A stretch of 64,000 nt of DNA from DASSFG01 sp035547915 (GTDB lineage: Bacteria; Planctomycetota; Planctomycetia; Pirellulales; JAICIG01). The position numbers and the translations under genes are program-made. The notes beneath the pieces were generated by a model, which had not been told where the DNA came from, did not search any database, and saw only the letters and a program-made list of their open reading frames with translations. The DNA is taken from NCBI GenBank assembly GCA_035547915.1, contig DASZTS010000024.1, forward strand, positions 124,001-188,000, given 5' to 3'. Below, piece after piece: positions 55,375 through 63,865 of the stretch; within the stretch, counting starts at the first letter, position 1, and every line of letters begins with the position of its first letter.

Positions 55375-57177
55375 TTATGCTGCCATGTCGATCGGCCCGC
55401 TGGGGCAATTCAACCGGAAGAGACCGAATATCTCTTGCCGTGTCAGGCCGCTGTGAGTGTGCGGCTCGGTATCGGAAAAGATGGTGTCGAAGATCTCACG
55501 CTTCTCTTCGAGGATCTGGTCGATCCGCTCCTCGATCGTGGCCAACGCCAGAAAACGGGTTACCGTCACCTGGCCCACCGCCCCGATGCGGTGCACGCGG
55601 TTGATCGCCTGGTCTTCGACGGCCGGGTTCCACCAACGATCGAACAGAAAGACGTACTGCGCGAATTGCAAATTCAGACCGACGCTGCCCGCCCCATAGC
55701 TGATCAAGAGCAACGGACGGCGGCTGTTTTCCTTGAACTCGCGGATGACGTCATCGCGTTTGTTCGACGGCACGCCGCCGTGATAGGCCAAGGGATGATA
55801 GTCGGCCAGGCGGCGGCCCAACTCGTCGAGCGTGTTCACCCACTGGCTGAAGACGAGTGCCTTCTGCCCACTGGCCGCGATCTCGTCGATGTCGGCAGCC
55901 AGCCGCTCCAATTTGGCGCTGCTGTGCGTGACCGGGTCGAAATTGCAGATCTGCTTGAGCCGCAGCACCAACTCGAAGACATGTTGGATCGTGGCGCCGT
56001 TGCCCATCTTCGTCAGCCGCAGTACGCCCTCATCTTCGGCCAGGCGGTACGTTTCACGTTGTTCGGGGGTGAGAATGACGTCGGCATCGCGAAACATCTT
56101 GGGTGGCAACTCGGTGAGGACCTTATCCTTGGTCCGCCGCAAGACATAGTCGCTGGCCAGCTTGCCCATGCGGCGGGGCTTCATCTGTGGCGTGAGATAG
56201 CCGGGCGACAAGAATTCGAAAATGCCCACCAGGTCGTCGGGGCTGTTTTCGACGGGCGTACCCGTCAGAGCCCAGTTGCGGCGGCGCGAGATCGAACGCA
56301 CGATCTGCGAGGTGCTGCTCGAACGGTTCTTGATCCGCTGCGACTCGTCGAGCACCACCAAGTCGAAGTGCAATTCGGGCGTAAACAGTTCGCGATCGCG
56401 GTGCAGCAGTTCGTAGTTTGCCACCTTGACCGGCGATTGGGGAAGCTGCCATTGCCAGCGACGGCGGGCCTGGTCGCCTTCGATCGACGTGACGGGCACT
56501 TCGGGCGCCCACTGATGAAACTCGCGCTGCCAATTGGTGACCAGCGGTTTGGGACAGATCACGAGCACGCTGCGCAGTTCGCCGGCATGCAACAGCAGCC
56601 GGATGGCCGTGATCGCCTGCATCGTCTTCCCCAGACCCATCTCGTCGGCCAGGATCGCCGCATAGCGCGGATAGAGAAACGCCACGCCTTCGAGCTGGTA
56701 ACTGAACGGCTGAAATGGCACGTGCAGCAACTGGCCGCCGATGATCGTTTCCAGCGGAGGCTGCAACGTGTAATAGAGGCGGTCGGCGAGCTTGATGATG
56801 TCGCCCGGGGGACGAATGCGTGTGGCGGTCGGGCGAGAATCCGACCCTGGCGTGGCAGGGGGCGCTGGCGTGGCAGGGGGCAAGAGCCCGGCAAGTCCGG
56901 AGGCAGCAGGGAAGAGAAAGTGTTGTACCTTGAGGCGCGGCGCCGACAATGCCACGCTCGCCACGCCGGGAACGCGCAACCCCAGCGGAACGTCCGTGAC
57001 CTCGGCGGGCGCGACGGCCAGGATCGATTCGTCAAAAGCCTTTGCCAACTCGTGTGTCGCCGTGGCGGCGAACCAGGACCAGGCTCCGGTGCGCGCCGTC
57101 GCCGGTTGCGAAGGCCTCTGCTGCGATCGGCGCTGTTCCATTGGTCGCCCGCCGTGGCGGCCAGCTTGGTCGTTCAT
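55375..57177 (-). CDS. SNF2-type DEAD/DEAH helicase/ATPase
   Basis: 600 residues. The N-terminal 150 residues are unrelated to known domains and Pro-rich in the middle. The helicase core begins at about 160 with FSYQLEGVAFLYPRYAAILA (motif Q/I region), DEMGLGKTMQAITAIRLLL (Walker A), VLVICPKPLVTNWQREFHQW, FDLVVLDESQRIKNR (Walker B, DESQ), LTGTPVENSPDDLVGIFEFL, and from about 440 the second lobe: KALVFSQWVNTLDELGRRLA, LISYGAGSVGLNLQFAQYVF and DRWWNPAVEDQAINRVHRIG (motif VI). The C-terminus is short. SNF2-type bacterial enzymes remodel nucleic-acid-protein complexes; the role here is unknown. Its ATG overlaps the stop of the gene encoded upstream (ATGA), so the two are coupled. Confidence 0.93.
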   Translation of the reverse strand: MNDQAGRHGGRPMEQRRSQQRPSQPATARTGAWSWFAATATHELAKAFDESILAVAPAEVTDVPLGLRVPGVASVALSAPRLKVQHFLFPAASGLAGLLPPATPAPPATPGSDSRPTATRIRPPGDIIKLADRLYYTLQPPLETIIGGQLLHVPFQPFSYQLEGVAFLYPRYAAILADEMGLGKTMQAITAIRLLLHAGELRSVLVICPKPLVTNWQREFHQWAPEVPVTSIEGDQARRRWQWQLPQSPVKVANYELLHRDRELFTPELHFDLVVLDESQRIKNRSSSTSQIVRSISRRRNWALTGTPVENSPDDLVGIFEFLSPGYLTPQMKPRRMGKLASDYVLRRTKDKVLTELPPKMFRDADVILTPEQRETYRLAEDEGVLRLTKMGNGATIQHVFELVLRLKQICNFDPVTHSSAKLERLAADIDEIAASGQKALVFSQWVNTLDELGRRLADYHPLAYHGGVPSNKRDDVIREFKENSRRPLLLISYGAGSVGLNLQFAQYVFLFDRWWNPAVEDQAINRVHRIGAVGQVTVTRFLALATIEERIDQILEEKREIFDTIFSDTEPHTHSGLTRQEIFGLFRLNCPSGPIDMAA

Positions 57178-57728
57178 CGGCCGGCCCGCTGAGCCTCTTC
57201 GATGGCGCTACGAATGCGTTCGAAGGGTTCGGCCAGATCGAAGGAGCCGGCGAACGACGACAAGCAATCTAACTCAGCCCGGTCTCGCGGGTGCCTCGCG
57301 GAAACGGCCACACGGTTGCGGCCCAGTTCGAAAGAGATCAATTCCGCCGAGCTATGAGCCGGGTCGATTCTGACCTTGCGTGCGGACTCGGTACTCGCCG
57401 ACGGCCCATCGCCGTTCGCCGCCACGAACACGACCGGCAACGATACAAACTCGCGCGCAGCCAACACACCGACGAGGTCGGTACACACGGCCATCGGCGT
57501 GGTCTTGCTTTTGTTGATCAGCGTCTGACCGATCTGCTCGCCATAGAGATACGGCTCGAGCGTCGGCCCGTAGAGAATCTCTTGGGCCCGGTTCGGCTTG
57601 ACCGGTGCGGTGCAATGAAACTCGACCGGGCGGCCATTGGCATTCAATACCAGGTAGCCGCCGAAATGCCCATGAACCTCGTGTTGGACGACCGTGAGAA
57701 ACCCGATCGGAGGTGTCGATTCACTCAA
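57174..57728 (-). CDS. protein of unknown function coupled to the helicase
   Basis: 184 residues from TTG 57728, with GGGGGAG eight to nine bases upstream; the frame is open further out without good start sites. The sequence opens SESTPPIGFLTVVQHEVHGH, with FGGYLVLNANGRPVEFHCTA, PVKPNRAQEILYGPTLEPYL and TTPMAVCTDLVGVLAAREFV. It ends with a region rich in charged residues (ELISFELGRNRVAVSARHPR). It contains no membrane segment and no motif I can name. Its TGA overlaps the helicase ATG, so it is co-translated with it and may be a partner, for example a substrate recognition subunit, but this is inference. Confidence 0.8.
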   Translation of the reverse strand: MSESTPPIGFLTVVQHEVHGHFGGYLVLNANGRPVEFHCTAPVKPNRAQEILYGPTLEPYLYGEQIGQTLINKSKTTPMAVCTDLVGVLAAREFVSLPVVFVAANGDGPSASTESARKVRIDPAHSSAELISFELGRNRVAVSARHPRDRAELDCLSSFAGSFDLAEPFERIRSAIEEAQRAGR

Positions 57729-58142
57729 AAGTTGGCTCCCCCTGCACTTGGCGCGGTGCGCGTCATCACCCCACGCTGGGCGAGCACTGTCCTCCCCGAC
57801 AAGCCGCTCGCCTCGGCCACCGAATAGAAATCGGGGCGGCCGGCGGGGCGACTTTAGCGGTGATGCCGGGTCGATTACCAAGCGCCAAAAAGAGGGGAAA
57901 CTCGCCAGCCTGCCATCCGGCCGCTATAATGTAGGACTCTGCCCAGCGGCCCACGACAGTCTGAACGGCTCGTCGAGACAAGTGCTGTCGGAAGTTGGAG
58001 AGGCTGGCAAAAGACGTTCCGGTACCGCGAGGCTTTTCCAGGTTACCGAGACGGTGGTTGGCGACCTCTTCAAAAATTCTTCAGCCGGGCCGCAAGCCGT
58101 TTTGAACAGCCCACATTTTTCAATTTTCCCAAGTTGCTCGCC
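57729..58142. other. 414-base region upstream of leuC
   Basis: Divergent gap between the unknown gene (minus) and leuC (plus). It contains one strong plus-strand promoter candidate (57902-57930), leaving a leader of about 205 bases. The leader has several small inverted repeats but no clear Leu-codon-rich reading frame, and I could not match a known riboswitch. Open frames reading through here (57694-58263) are shadows. Confidence 0.5.
57902..57930 (+). promoter_or_regulatory. candidate sigma70-type promoter for the leuC operon
   Basis: TCGCCA (57902-57907, four matches to TTGACA), a spacer of 17 bases and a perfect TATAAT (57925-57930). A start near 57937 would give a leader of about 205 bases before leuC. 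It is the best consensus match in the window. Confidence 0.55.
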
Positions 58143-59567
58143 ATGCCTTCCGACTCTTCGGCCCGTACGATGTTCGAGAAAATCTGGGATGCCCACGTGG
58201 TCCACGCCGAGTCGGGTAAGCAGACCATCCTCTACATCGATCTACACTTGGTTCATGAGGTAACCAGCGCGCAAGCCTTCGAGGGACTGCGGCTGGCGGG
58301 TCGGAAGGTGCGGCGACCCGAGCGTACGCTCGCCACGCCCGACCACAACATACCGACCACCGATCGCAGCCTGCCCATTGCCGACCCGATCTCGAAACAG
58401 CAGATCGACACCTTGCGGCGGAATTGCCGCGAGTTCGGCGTCAAGTTGTACGACCTCGACGACCGCCAACAGGGAATCGTGCACGTCATCGGGCCCGAAT
58501 TGGGAAGGACGCAGCCGGGGATGACGATCGTCTGCGGCGACAGTCACACCGCGACGCACGGGGCATTCGGCGCCCTGGCCTTCGGCATCGGCACGAGCGA
58601 AGTCGAACACGTTCTGGCGACGCAGACCCTGTTGCAGTACAAGCCCAAAACCTTCGAATTGCGGGTCGACGGAAAGCTCGCGCCGGGAGTGACGGCCAAG
58701 GACCTGATCCTCTACATCATCGGCCAGATTACGACCGACGGCGGCACCGGTTATTGTATGGAGTACACGGGCGAAGCCATTCGTGCCATGAGCATGGAAG
58801 AGCGGATGACCGTGTGCAACATGTCGATCGAAGCGGGCGCTCGGGCCGGCATGATCGCGCCCGATGAGAAGACGTTCGACTACTTGCGCGGCCGCGAGTT
58901 CGCACCGCGCGACTTCGAGGCGGCGGTGAGCCGTTGGAGGAGACTGCCCAGCGACGCCGGCGCGGTCTACGACCGCGTGGAAGTCTTTCGCGCCGCCGAC
59001 GTGGCGCCGCAGGTGACCTGGGGCACCAATCCGGCACAGGTGGCGCCGGTGACCGCCCAGGTTCCCGATCCGGCGGCGTTCGGCAACGAGAACGATCGCA
59101 AGAGCGCCGCTCGGGCGCTCGAGTATATGAATCTGGCACCGGGCACACCGTTGGCGGCCGTGCCGGTCGATCGCGTGTTCATCGGTTCCTGCACGAACAG
59201 TCGGATCGAGGATTTGCGCGCGGCGGCGGCCGTGGTGCGCGGCTATCATGTGTCGGACCGGGTGCGGGCCATGGTCGTGCCGGGGAGCGGCCAGGTGAAA
59301 ATGCAGGCGGAGCAGGAAGGGCTCAACCGGGTGTTCAAAGACGCCGGCTTCGAATGGCGTGAAGCGGGTTGCAGCATGTGCCTAGGGATGAACCCCGACA
59401 CACTTTCGCCCGGCGAGCGCTGCGCGTCGACGAGCAACCGCAACTTCGAGGGCCGGCAAGGTAAAGGGGGCCGCACGCATTTGGTGTCGCCCGCGATGGC
59501 CGCGGCGGCGGCGGTCGAAGGCCATTTTGTGGACATTCGCCAGTGGAAATACAAAGACCGGATATAG
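58143..59567 (+). CDS. leuC: 3-isopropylmalate dehydratase, large subunit
   Basis: 474 residues from ATG 58143. The aconitase-family chain is complete: FEKIWDAHVVHAESGKQTIL, DLHLVHEVTSAQAFEGLRLA, TPDHNIPTTDRS, VHVIGPELGRTQPGMTIVCG then DSHTATHGAFGALAFGIGTS and EVEHVLATQTLLQ. The [4Fe-4S] cysteines are in VFIGSCTNSRIEDLR and EAGCSMCLGMNPD. It forms the LeuC-LeuD dimer that isomerises 2- to 3-isopropylmalate in leucine synthesis. leuD follows after ten bases. Length matches the family (about 470). Confidence 0.97.
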   Translation: MPSDSSARTMFEKIWDAHVVHAESGKQTILYIDLHLVHEVTSAQAFEGLRLAGRKVRRPERTLATPDHNIPTTDRSLPIADPISKQQIDTLRRNCREFGVKLYDLDDRQQGIVHVIGPELGRTQPGMTIVCGDSHTATHGAFGALAFGIGTSEVEHVLATQTLLQYKPKTFELRVDGKLAPGVTAKDLILYIIGQITTDGGTGYCMEYTGEAIRAMSMEERMTVCNMSIEAGARAGMIAPDEKTFDYLRGREFAPRDFEAAVSRWRRLPSDAGAVYDRVEVFRAADVAPQVTWGTNPAQVAPVTAQVPDPAAFGNENDRKSAARALEYMNLAPGTPLAAVPVDRVFIGSCTNSRIEDLRAAAAVVRGYHVSDRVRAMVVPGSGQVKMQAEQEGLNRVFKDAGFEWREAGCSMCLGMNPDTLSPGERCASTSNRNFEGRQGKGGRTHLVSPAMAAAAAVEGHFVDIRQWKYKDRI

Positions 59568-59577
59568 CGAGCGAGGC

Positions 59578-60165
59578 ATGAAAAGTTTTACCACCCACAC
59601 CGGCCGTGTGGCGGCGATGGATCGGGCCAATGTCGATACCGACCAGATCATCCCGAAACAGTTTTTGAAACGGATCGAGCGGACCGGTTTCGGGGAGTTC
59701 CTGTTCTTCGACTGGCGGCAATTGGCCGATGGCTCGCCCGATCCCGAGTTTGAGCTGAACCGGCCGGAGAACCAAGGCGCGACGATCCTGCTCGCGCGAC
59801 GCAACTTCGGCTGCGGGTCGAGCCGCGAACATGCTCCGTGGGCGCTGGAAGATTTTGGTTTTCGCGCGCTGATCGCCCCCAGCTTCGCTGACATCTTCTA
59901 TAACAACTGTTTCAAGAACGGTCTGTTGCCCATTCGCCTGCCCGAAGAACAGGTCGACGAGCTGTTTCGCCGGGCGGCTGCCCACGTGGGCTATAAGCTG
60001 ACCATCGACTTGACGTCGCGCACGATCCGCGACGAGCACGGACTGGAATATGGGTTCGAGGTCGACGACTTCCGCCGACATTGCTTGCTGAACGGCCTCG
60101 ACGACGTCGGGCTGACGCTCGCACACGAAGACAAAATCTCGGCCTACGAAGCGGCTCACGCCTGA
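59578..60165 (+). CDS. leuD: 3-isopropylmalate dehydratase, small subunit
   Basis: 195 residues from ATG 59578, with GAGG just upstream. The swivel domain is typical: MKSFTTHTGRVAAMDRANVD then TDQIIPKQFLKRIERTGFGE, NFGCGSSREHAPWALEDFGF and IADIFYNNC-like text (SFADIFYNNCFKNGLLPIRL). It pairs with LeuC. The next gene starts two bases after its stop. Confidence 0.96.
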   Translation: MKSFTTHTGRVAAMDRANVDTDQIIPKQFLKRIERTGFGEFLFFDWRQLADGSPDPEFELNRPENQGATILLARRNFGCGSSREHAPWALEDFGFRALIAPSFADIFYNNCFKNGLLPIRLPEEQVDELFRRAAAHVGYKLTIDLTSRTIRDEHGLEYGFEVDDFRRHCLLNGLDDVGLTLAHEDKISAYEAAHA

Positions 60166-60166
60166 A

Positions 60167-60955
60167 ATGACTCGCCGAATCGCCATCGTGCTCGCCGCCG
60201 GAAAGGGCACTCGGATGAAGTCCGAGTTGCCCAAGGTGTTGATCGAGGTCTGCGGGCGTCCCATGATCGACTACGTGCTCGACGCGATCGCCGAGGTAGG
60301 GGTCGACGATGTGTTGGTCGTCGTCGGCTATCGGTCCGACCTGGTGCGGCGTGCGCTGGCCGGGCGGAAAGGCGTGCGATTCGTCGAGCAGACCGAGCAA
60401 CTCGGCACCGGCCATGCCGTGATGGTCTGCCGAGAGGGCTTGAGCGGACACGACGGGGCGGTGCTGATCGTCACCGGCGACTCGCCGCTCACGCAACCCG
60501 ACTCTTTGGACAAACTGCTAGCACAGTTCGATCGCGATCGGCCGGCCTGTCTGCTGGGCACGGCCCATAAACAGAACCCGCACGGGTTGGGGCGGATTGT
60601 CCGCGGAGCGCAGGGCGAGTTCGAGCACATCGTCGAAGAGAAGGATGCCAGCGACGCCGAACGGAAAATCACGGAAGTCAACCTGAGTTGCTACGTGTTC
60701 GATTGCCGTGAGCTCTTGTTCGCCCTCGATCATTTGCGTCCCTCCAACGCCCAAGCCGAATACTACTTGACCGATTGCCCCGGCGTGCTCCATGCGGCAA
60801 AACGCAAGGTACAGGCGCTGCCGGTGTTGAAGCCGATCGAGACACTCAGCATCAATACCCCCGACGAATTGGCGGCCGTCGAAGCTGCGCTCCGGGGGGC
60901 CGGTATGCCACAAGAGGGCGGCCCGAGCCAACCGATTTCGACCCGGCTGTCCTGA
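60167..60955 (+). CDS. NTP-sugar transferase, GlmU N-terminal domain type
   Basis: 262 residues. The nucleotidyltransferase opening RIAIVLAAGKGTRMKSELPK is the GlmU-type signature, with EVCGRPMIDYVLDAIAEVGV, VEQTEQLGTGHAVMVCREGL, LIVTGDSPLTQPDSL, HGLGRIVRGAQGEFEHIVEE and AEYYLTDCPGVLHAAKR. The left-handed helix acetyltransferase domain of full-length GlmU (about 450 residues) is absent, so it makes or uses a UDP-GlcNAc-like product without the acetylation step. It sits directly between leuD (two-base gap) and prs (90 bases). Confidence 0.9.
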   Translation: MTRRIAIVLAAGKGTRMKSELPKVLIEVCGRPMIDYVLDAIAEVGVDDVLVVVGYRSDLVRRALAGRKGVRFVEQTEQLGTGHAVMVCREGLSGHDGAVLIVTGDSPLTQPDSLDKLLAQFDRDRPACLLGTAHKQNPHGLGRIVRGAQGEFEHIVEEKDASDAERKITEVNLSCYVFDCRELLFALDHLRPSNAQAEYYLTDCPGVLHAAKRKVQALPVLKPIETLSINTPDELAAVEAALRGAGMPQEGGPSQPISTRLS

Positions 60956-61045
60956 AAGGCGACGACGATTCACACTTTTCGTCACAGGCAGGCGCCGCCC
61001 ATCACGAATCTGAATTCGACTCGCCCGCGAACGGCCATCAACCAT

Positions 61046-61990
61046 ATGAACGACTTAAAAATATTCAGCGGTCGGGCCAACCGGGAGCTGACCACGCGGA
61101 TCTGTGAATATCTGGGATTGCCGGTCGGCGCGATCTCGATCGGCAACTTCCCCGACGGCGAGATCTCGTGCAAGGTCGACGAGGACGTGCGTGGCCGCGA
61201 CGTATTTCTCGTGCAGCCCACTTGCCCGCCCGTCAACGAAAACCTGATGGAGCTTTTGATCATGATCGAAAGCTGCATGCGGGCCAGTGCCGAACGGATC
61301 ACCGCCGTCGTGCCCTATTACGGTTATGCCCGGCAAGATCGCAAGGACGAAGGGCGCGTGCCGATTACCGCGAAACTGGTGGCCAACCTGATCACGCGCG
61401 CCGGCGCCAACCGCGTGCTCGCGATGGACCTGCACGCCGCCCAGATCCAGGGCTTTTTTGACGTACCGGTAGACCATCTCTACGCGGCACCCGTGCTCAA
61501 CGACCACTTCGCCAGCATGCACCTGAACGAAGACGATGTAGTTGTCGTCAGCCCCGACGAAGGGAGCACCAAGCGGGCGCTCGGCCACGCCAAGCGGCTG
61601 GGCACGCGGCTGGCGATTGTCGACAAGCGACGGTCGAGTGCCGAGAAGACCCGACAAGAGAACATCATCGGAGCGTCGGTCGAGGGCAAGATCGCCCTCA
61701 TGTTCGACGACATGGTCAGCACGGCCGGCTCGATATGCGGCGCCGCCAAGAAAGTCCACGAGGCGGGTGCCCGTGAGGTGCATGTGGCGGCCACACACGG
61801 CGTGCTGTGCGGCAAGGCGATCGAGAACATTCAGCAGGCGCCGATCAAGAGCATCGTCATCACCGACACTATTCCCTTGCCGCCCGAGAAGAAGTTACCT
61901 CAGATTCAGGTGCTGACCGTTGCCCATCTCTTGGGCGAGGCCATCAAGCGCATCCATCGTAATGAATCGGTGAGCCGGCTGTTCGTCTGA
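61046..61990 (+). CDS. prs: ribose-phosphate pyrophosphokinase
   Basis: 314 residues from ATG 61046. LKIFSGRANRELTTRICEYL opens the chain, with IGNFPDGEISCKVDEDVRGR (PP-loop region), FLVQPTCPPVNENLMELLIM, AVVPYYGYARQDRKDEGRVP, RVLAMDLHAAQIQGFFDVPV and the PRPP loop LMFDDMVSTAGSICGAAKKV. Length matches PRPP synthetase (about 315). It makes PRPP for purine, pyrimidine, His and Trp synthesis. Last gene of the leuC run. Confidence 0.97.
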   Translation: MNDLKIFSGRANRELTTRICEYLGLPVGAISIGNFPDGEISCKVDEDVRGRDVFLVQPTCPPVNENLMELLIMIESCMRASAERITAVVPYYGYARQDRKDEGRVPITAKLVANLITRAGANRVLAMDLHAAQIQGFFDVPVDHLYAAPVLNDHFASMHLNEDDVVVVSPDEGSTKRALGHAKRLGTRLAIVDKRRSSAEKTRQENIIGASVEGKIALMFDDMVSTAGSICGAAKKVHEAGAREVHVAATHGVLCGKAIENIQQAPIKSIVITDTIPLPPEKKLPQIQVLTVAHLLGEAIKRIHRNESVSRLFV

Positions 61991-62017
61991 CCGTTGCGTG
62001 TCCGTCACCATGCCGGG

Positions 62018-62869
62018 CTACCTCACTAGGCCGACGATCGCCGCGCCGCAGCCACCGGCCACCAGCAGCAGAAACGCCATCGGCACGAGCGGGTGGACGT
62101 TGTTCATCAGGCGGAACAGGTTGCAAAAGAATCCCACCGCGTACTGCAACGGGTTGGACGGGCTCTTGGAATACTCCATGGCCGCCTTGACGACATAGAA
62201 CACTCCCGTGTTGGCTGCTTCGATGGCTTGCCCCAACCAGCCGGCATTCGCGGGTACGATCAGGTAATTGCACTTCAATAGCACCCGCTGCTGGTCGTTC
62301 GGATTGTATTCCCCTTCGACCCAATGCAGCTCGCGGTGAAAATCCAACAGCCCGAAGTCGTACGTCACGAACGCCTTTTCCACGCCGCTATCGCCGAACA
62401 CGACTTTGTAGGTGGCATCGGATCGCACGTAAATCAACGCTCGCACGACCGAGCCGAACGACAAGAACCGCATGTTGCCGTCGTAATGCTTGCTGAATAG
62501 GCCTTGGTCGCCGCCAAAATCCTTGTTGTAGTGCGAGATATACAACTCGTCCGTGTGCTTCATCGGAATCAGCACGTTGCTCGGCGAGAACTGCCGCATG
62601 ATCTGCGAATGGATAGTCTCGCTGTCGCGCAGTCGATCGATCTTCTGCACAATGTCGTCGGGCAGGGTACTGATGTAGACATGCTTCGAGGGGCGCTTGC
62701 GCAAATCGTCGCTGAACCGCACCGCTACCCAGATGGCCAACTCGTCGATGGTGCCACGCGCCGCGGGGTCGTCGAACAACCCGACGCTGGCCCGAAAATG
62801 TTTGCTCGAGATCTTCTTTTCGTCCGTCGCGCGGCTTGTGTCCGAGACCGCATCTAATTCAACGCTCAT
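62018..62869 (-). CDS. putative membrane-anchored 2-oxoglutarate/Fe(II)-type oxygenase
   Basis: 283 residues from ATG 62869. The middle has the double-stranded beta-helix order of Fe(II)/2OG oxygenases: KHYDGNMRFLSFGSVVRALI (His128, Asp130), FHRELHWVEG (candidate distal iron His182) and DQQRVLLKCNYLIVP (Arg195, about 13 residues on, as expected for a 2OG-binding Arg). Similarity is at motif level only. The C-terminus has a hydrophobic anchor (MAFLLLVAGGCGAAIVGLVR), perhaps with a preceding weaker helix. No signal peptide. The start overlaps the upstream gene's stop (ATGA), so it is co-translated with the membrane protein encoded before it. Substrate unknown. Confidence 0.7.
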   Translation of the reverse strand: MSVELDAVSDTSRATDEKKISSKHFRASVGLFDDPAARGTIDELAIWVAVRFSDDLRKRPSKHVYISTLPDDIVQKIDRLRDSETIHSQIMRQFSPSNVLIPMKHTDELYISHYNKDFGGDQGLFSKHYDGNMRFLSFGSVVRALIYVRSDATYKVVFGDSGVEKAFVTYDFGLLDFHRELHWVEGEYNPNDQQRVLLKCNYLIVPANAGWLGQAIEAANTGVFYVVKAAMEYSKSPSNPLQYAVGFFCNLFRLMNNVHPLVPMAFLLLVAGGCGAAIVGLVR

Positions 62870-63699
62870 CCGATCTTCTCCGGTCGATGGTCAGTCGCCG
62901 CTCCGAGCTGGGGATCGGAATAGCAACGATAGATACCGTATGTGTAGGCGAGGAGGCTCGCCGCGATGCTCGCGCCCAACAGGCCGTTCGTCCGCGACGA
63001 GACCCAAGAACCGAATCCAGCGGTCGCCGCCGCACATCCCACGAGAGCGAAACCATCCTGCTTGCCGCGGCCGTTACGTCCTTTGCGGGCCTGATTTCGC
63101 TCCGCCGGCCGGCGGCCCAGCCGCAGCGGCACGACATAAAGCTCCATTAGCAATAGTCCGACGTTGAGCGCCACGTGCACACAGGCCAGCGGCCACCACT
63201 GCCGTCGAAAATCTCCATTGAGTAGCATTCCGCCGAAGGCCGCGACATTGCCGACGAGCATCGGGTGCGCGATCCACGAGTAGGGAAATCGCGTGACTTT
63301 TTGAAACGGCAGATCGGCCAATTCATAGCCGTAGTACGTTCGATCCGCCCCCAATTCCCGCGCCGCCACTGCATTTAGGAAGAACCCGACGGCAATGACG
63401 CAGATCGACACCACATCGACGTGTCCCGAAAAATAGGCCCAGCCGCACAGGCCGAGCGAGACGGACTTCATTAATATGGCGTCGCGCTTAAAGACCTCGA
63501 TCGCTACGGCACCGAAGCGGTACGCTAGCCCGTAGAGATAGTAATGCCAGAAGCCGAGTGCGTAGACGGCGATCACCAGATCTCGGCTCGCAGAAGTCAG
63601 TCCCGCGATCGCGGCGACGAAGACGACGCAAAACAGACTCGACGCATTGAATCGCGCCGACGTGAGAACCCGGTCGACGCCTGCCGTTGCGAGCACCAC
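62866..63699 (-). CDS. PEMT/ICMT-like multipass membrane protein
   Basis: 277 residues from GTG 63699; the start is not certain, since no ribosome site is clear. About seven hydrophobic segments (SLFCVVFVAAIAGLTSA, LVIAVYALGFWHYYLYGLAY, SIGLGLCGWAYFSGHVDV-like text SVSLGLCGWAYFSGHVDVVS). LPFQKVTRFPYSWIAHPMLV, with GNVAAFGGMLLNGDF, matches the RxPxxxxxHPMxxG pattern of phospholipid and isoprenylcysteine methyltransferases. The next part (CVHVALNVGLLLMELYVVPL) fits the following helix. It could methylate a lipid or small amine at the membrane. Coupled by a four-base overlap to the predicted oxygenase. Confidence 0.65.
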   Translation of the reverse strand: MVLATAGVDRVLTSARFNASSLFCVVFVAAIAGLTSASRDLVIAVYALGFWHYYLYGLAYRFGAVAIEVFKRDAILMKSVSLGLCGWAYFSGHVDVVSICVIAVGFFLNAVAARELGADRTYYGYELADLPFQKVTRFPYSWIAHPMLVGNVAAFGGMLLNGDFRRQWWPLACVHVALNVGLLLMELYVVPLRLGRRPAERNQARKGRNGRGKQDGFALVGCAAATAGFGSWVSSRTNGLLGASIAASLLAYTYGIYRCYSDPQLGAATDHRPEKIG

Positions 63700-63741
63700 G
63701 TGCCAAAGCCATGAGTACGGATGCGGTCTTTATTCACCCGC

Positions 63742-63771
63742 ATAGTGTCGGTGGACACACAATCTTGTCAA
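63742..63771 (-). promoter_or_regulatory. candidate promoter for the methyltransferase-like/oxygenase pair
   Basis: On the minus strand, TTGACA (63766-63771, perfect), a spacer of 18 bases, and CACTAT (63742-63747, three matches). It lies about 43 bases before the GTG at 63699. The strong minus-35 box supports it; the minus-10 is weak. Confidence 0.3.
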
Positions 63772-63865
63772 GCGCGAAAAGTACAACCGCGCTATTCTTA
63801 ATGAACTCGACATAGATTCTTCATCAATTGCCATTAATACAGATACCACTGGTCGACTCTGGCAT

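Noticed and set aside
55435..57192. 585-codon plus-strand open frame over the helicase gene
   Set aside because: Antisense shadow; the minus strand encodes all helicase motifs in order.
57930..58142. Known riboswitch in the leuC leader
   Set aside because: I could not match the conserved core of any class I know; only generic inverted repeats are visible.
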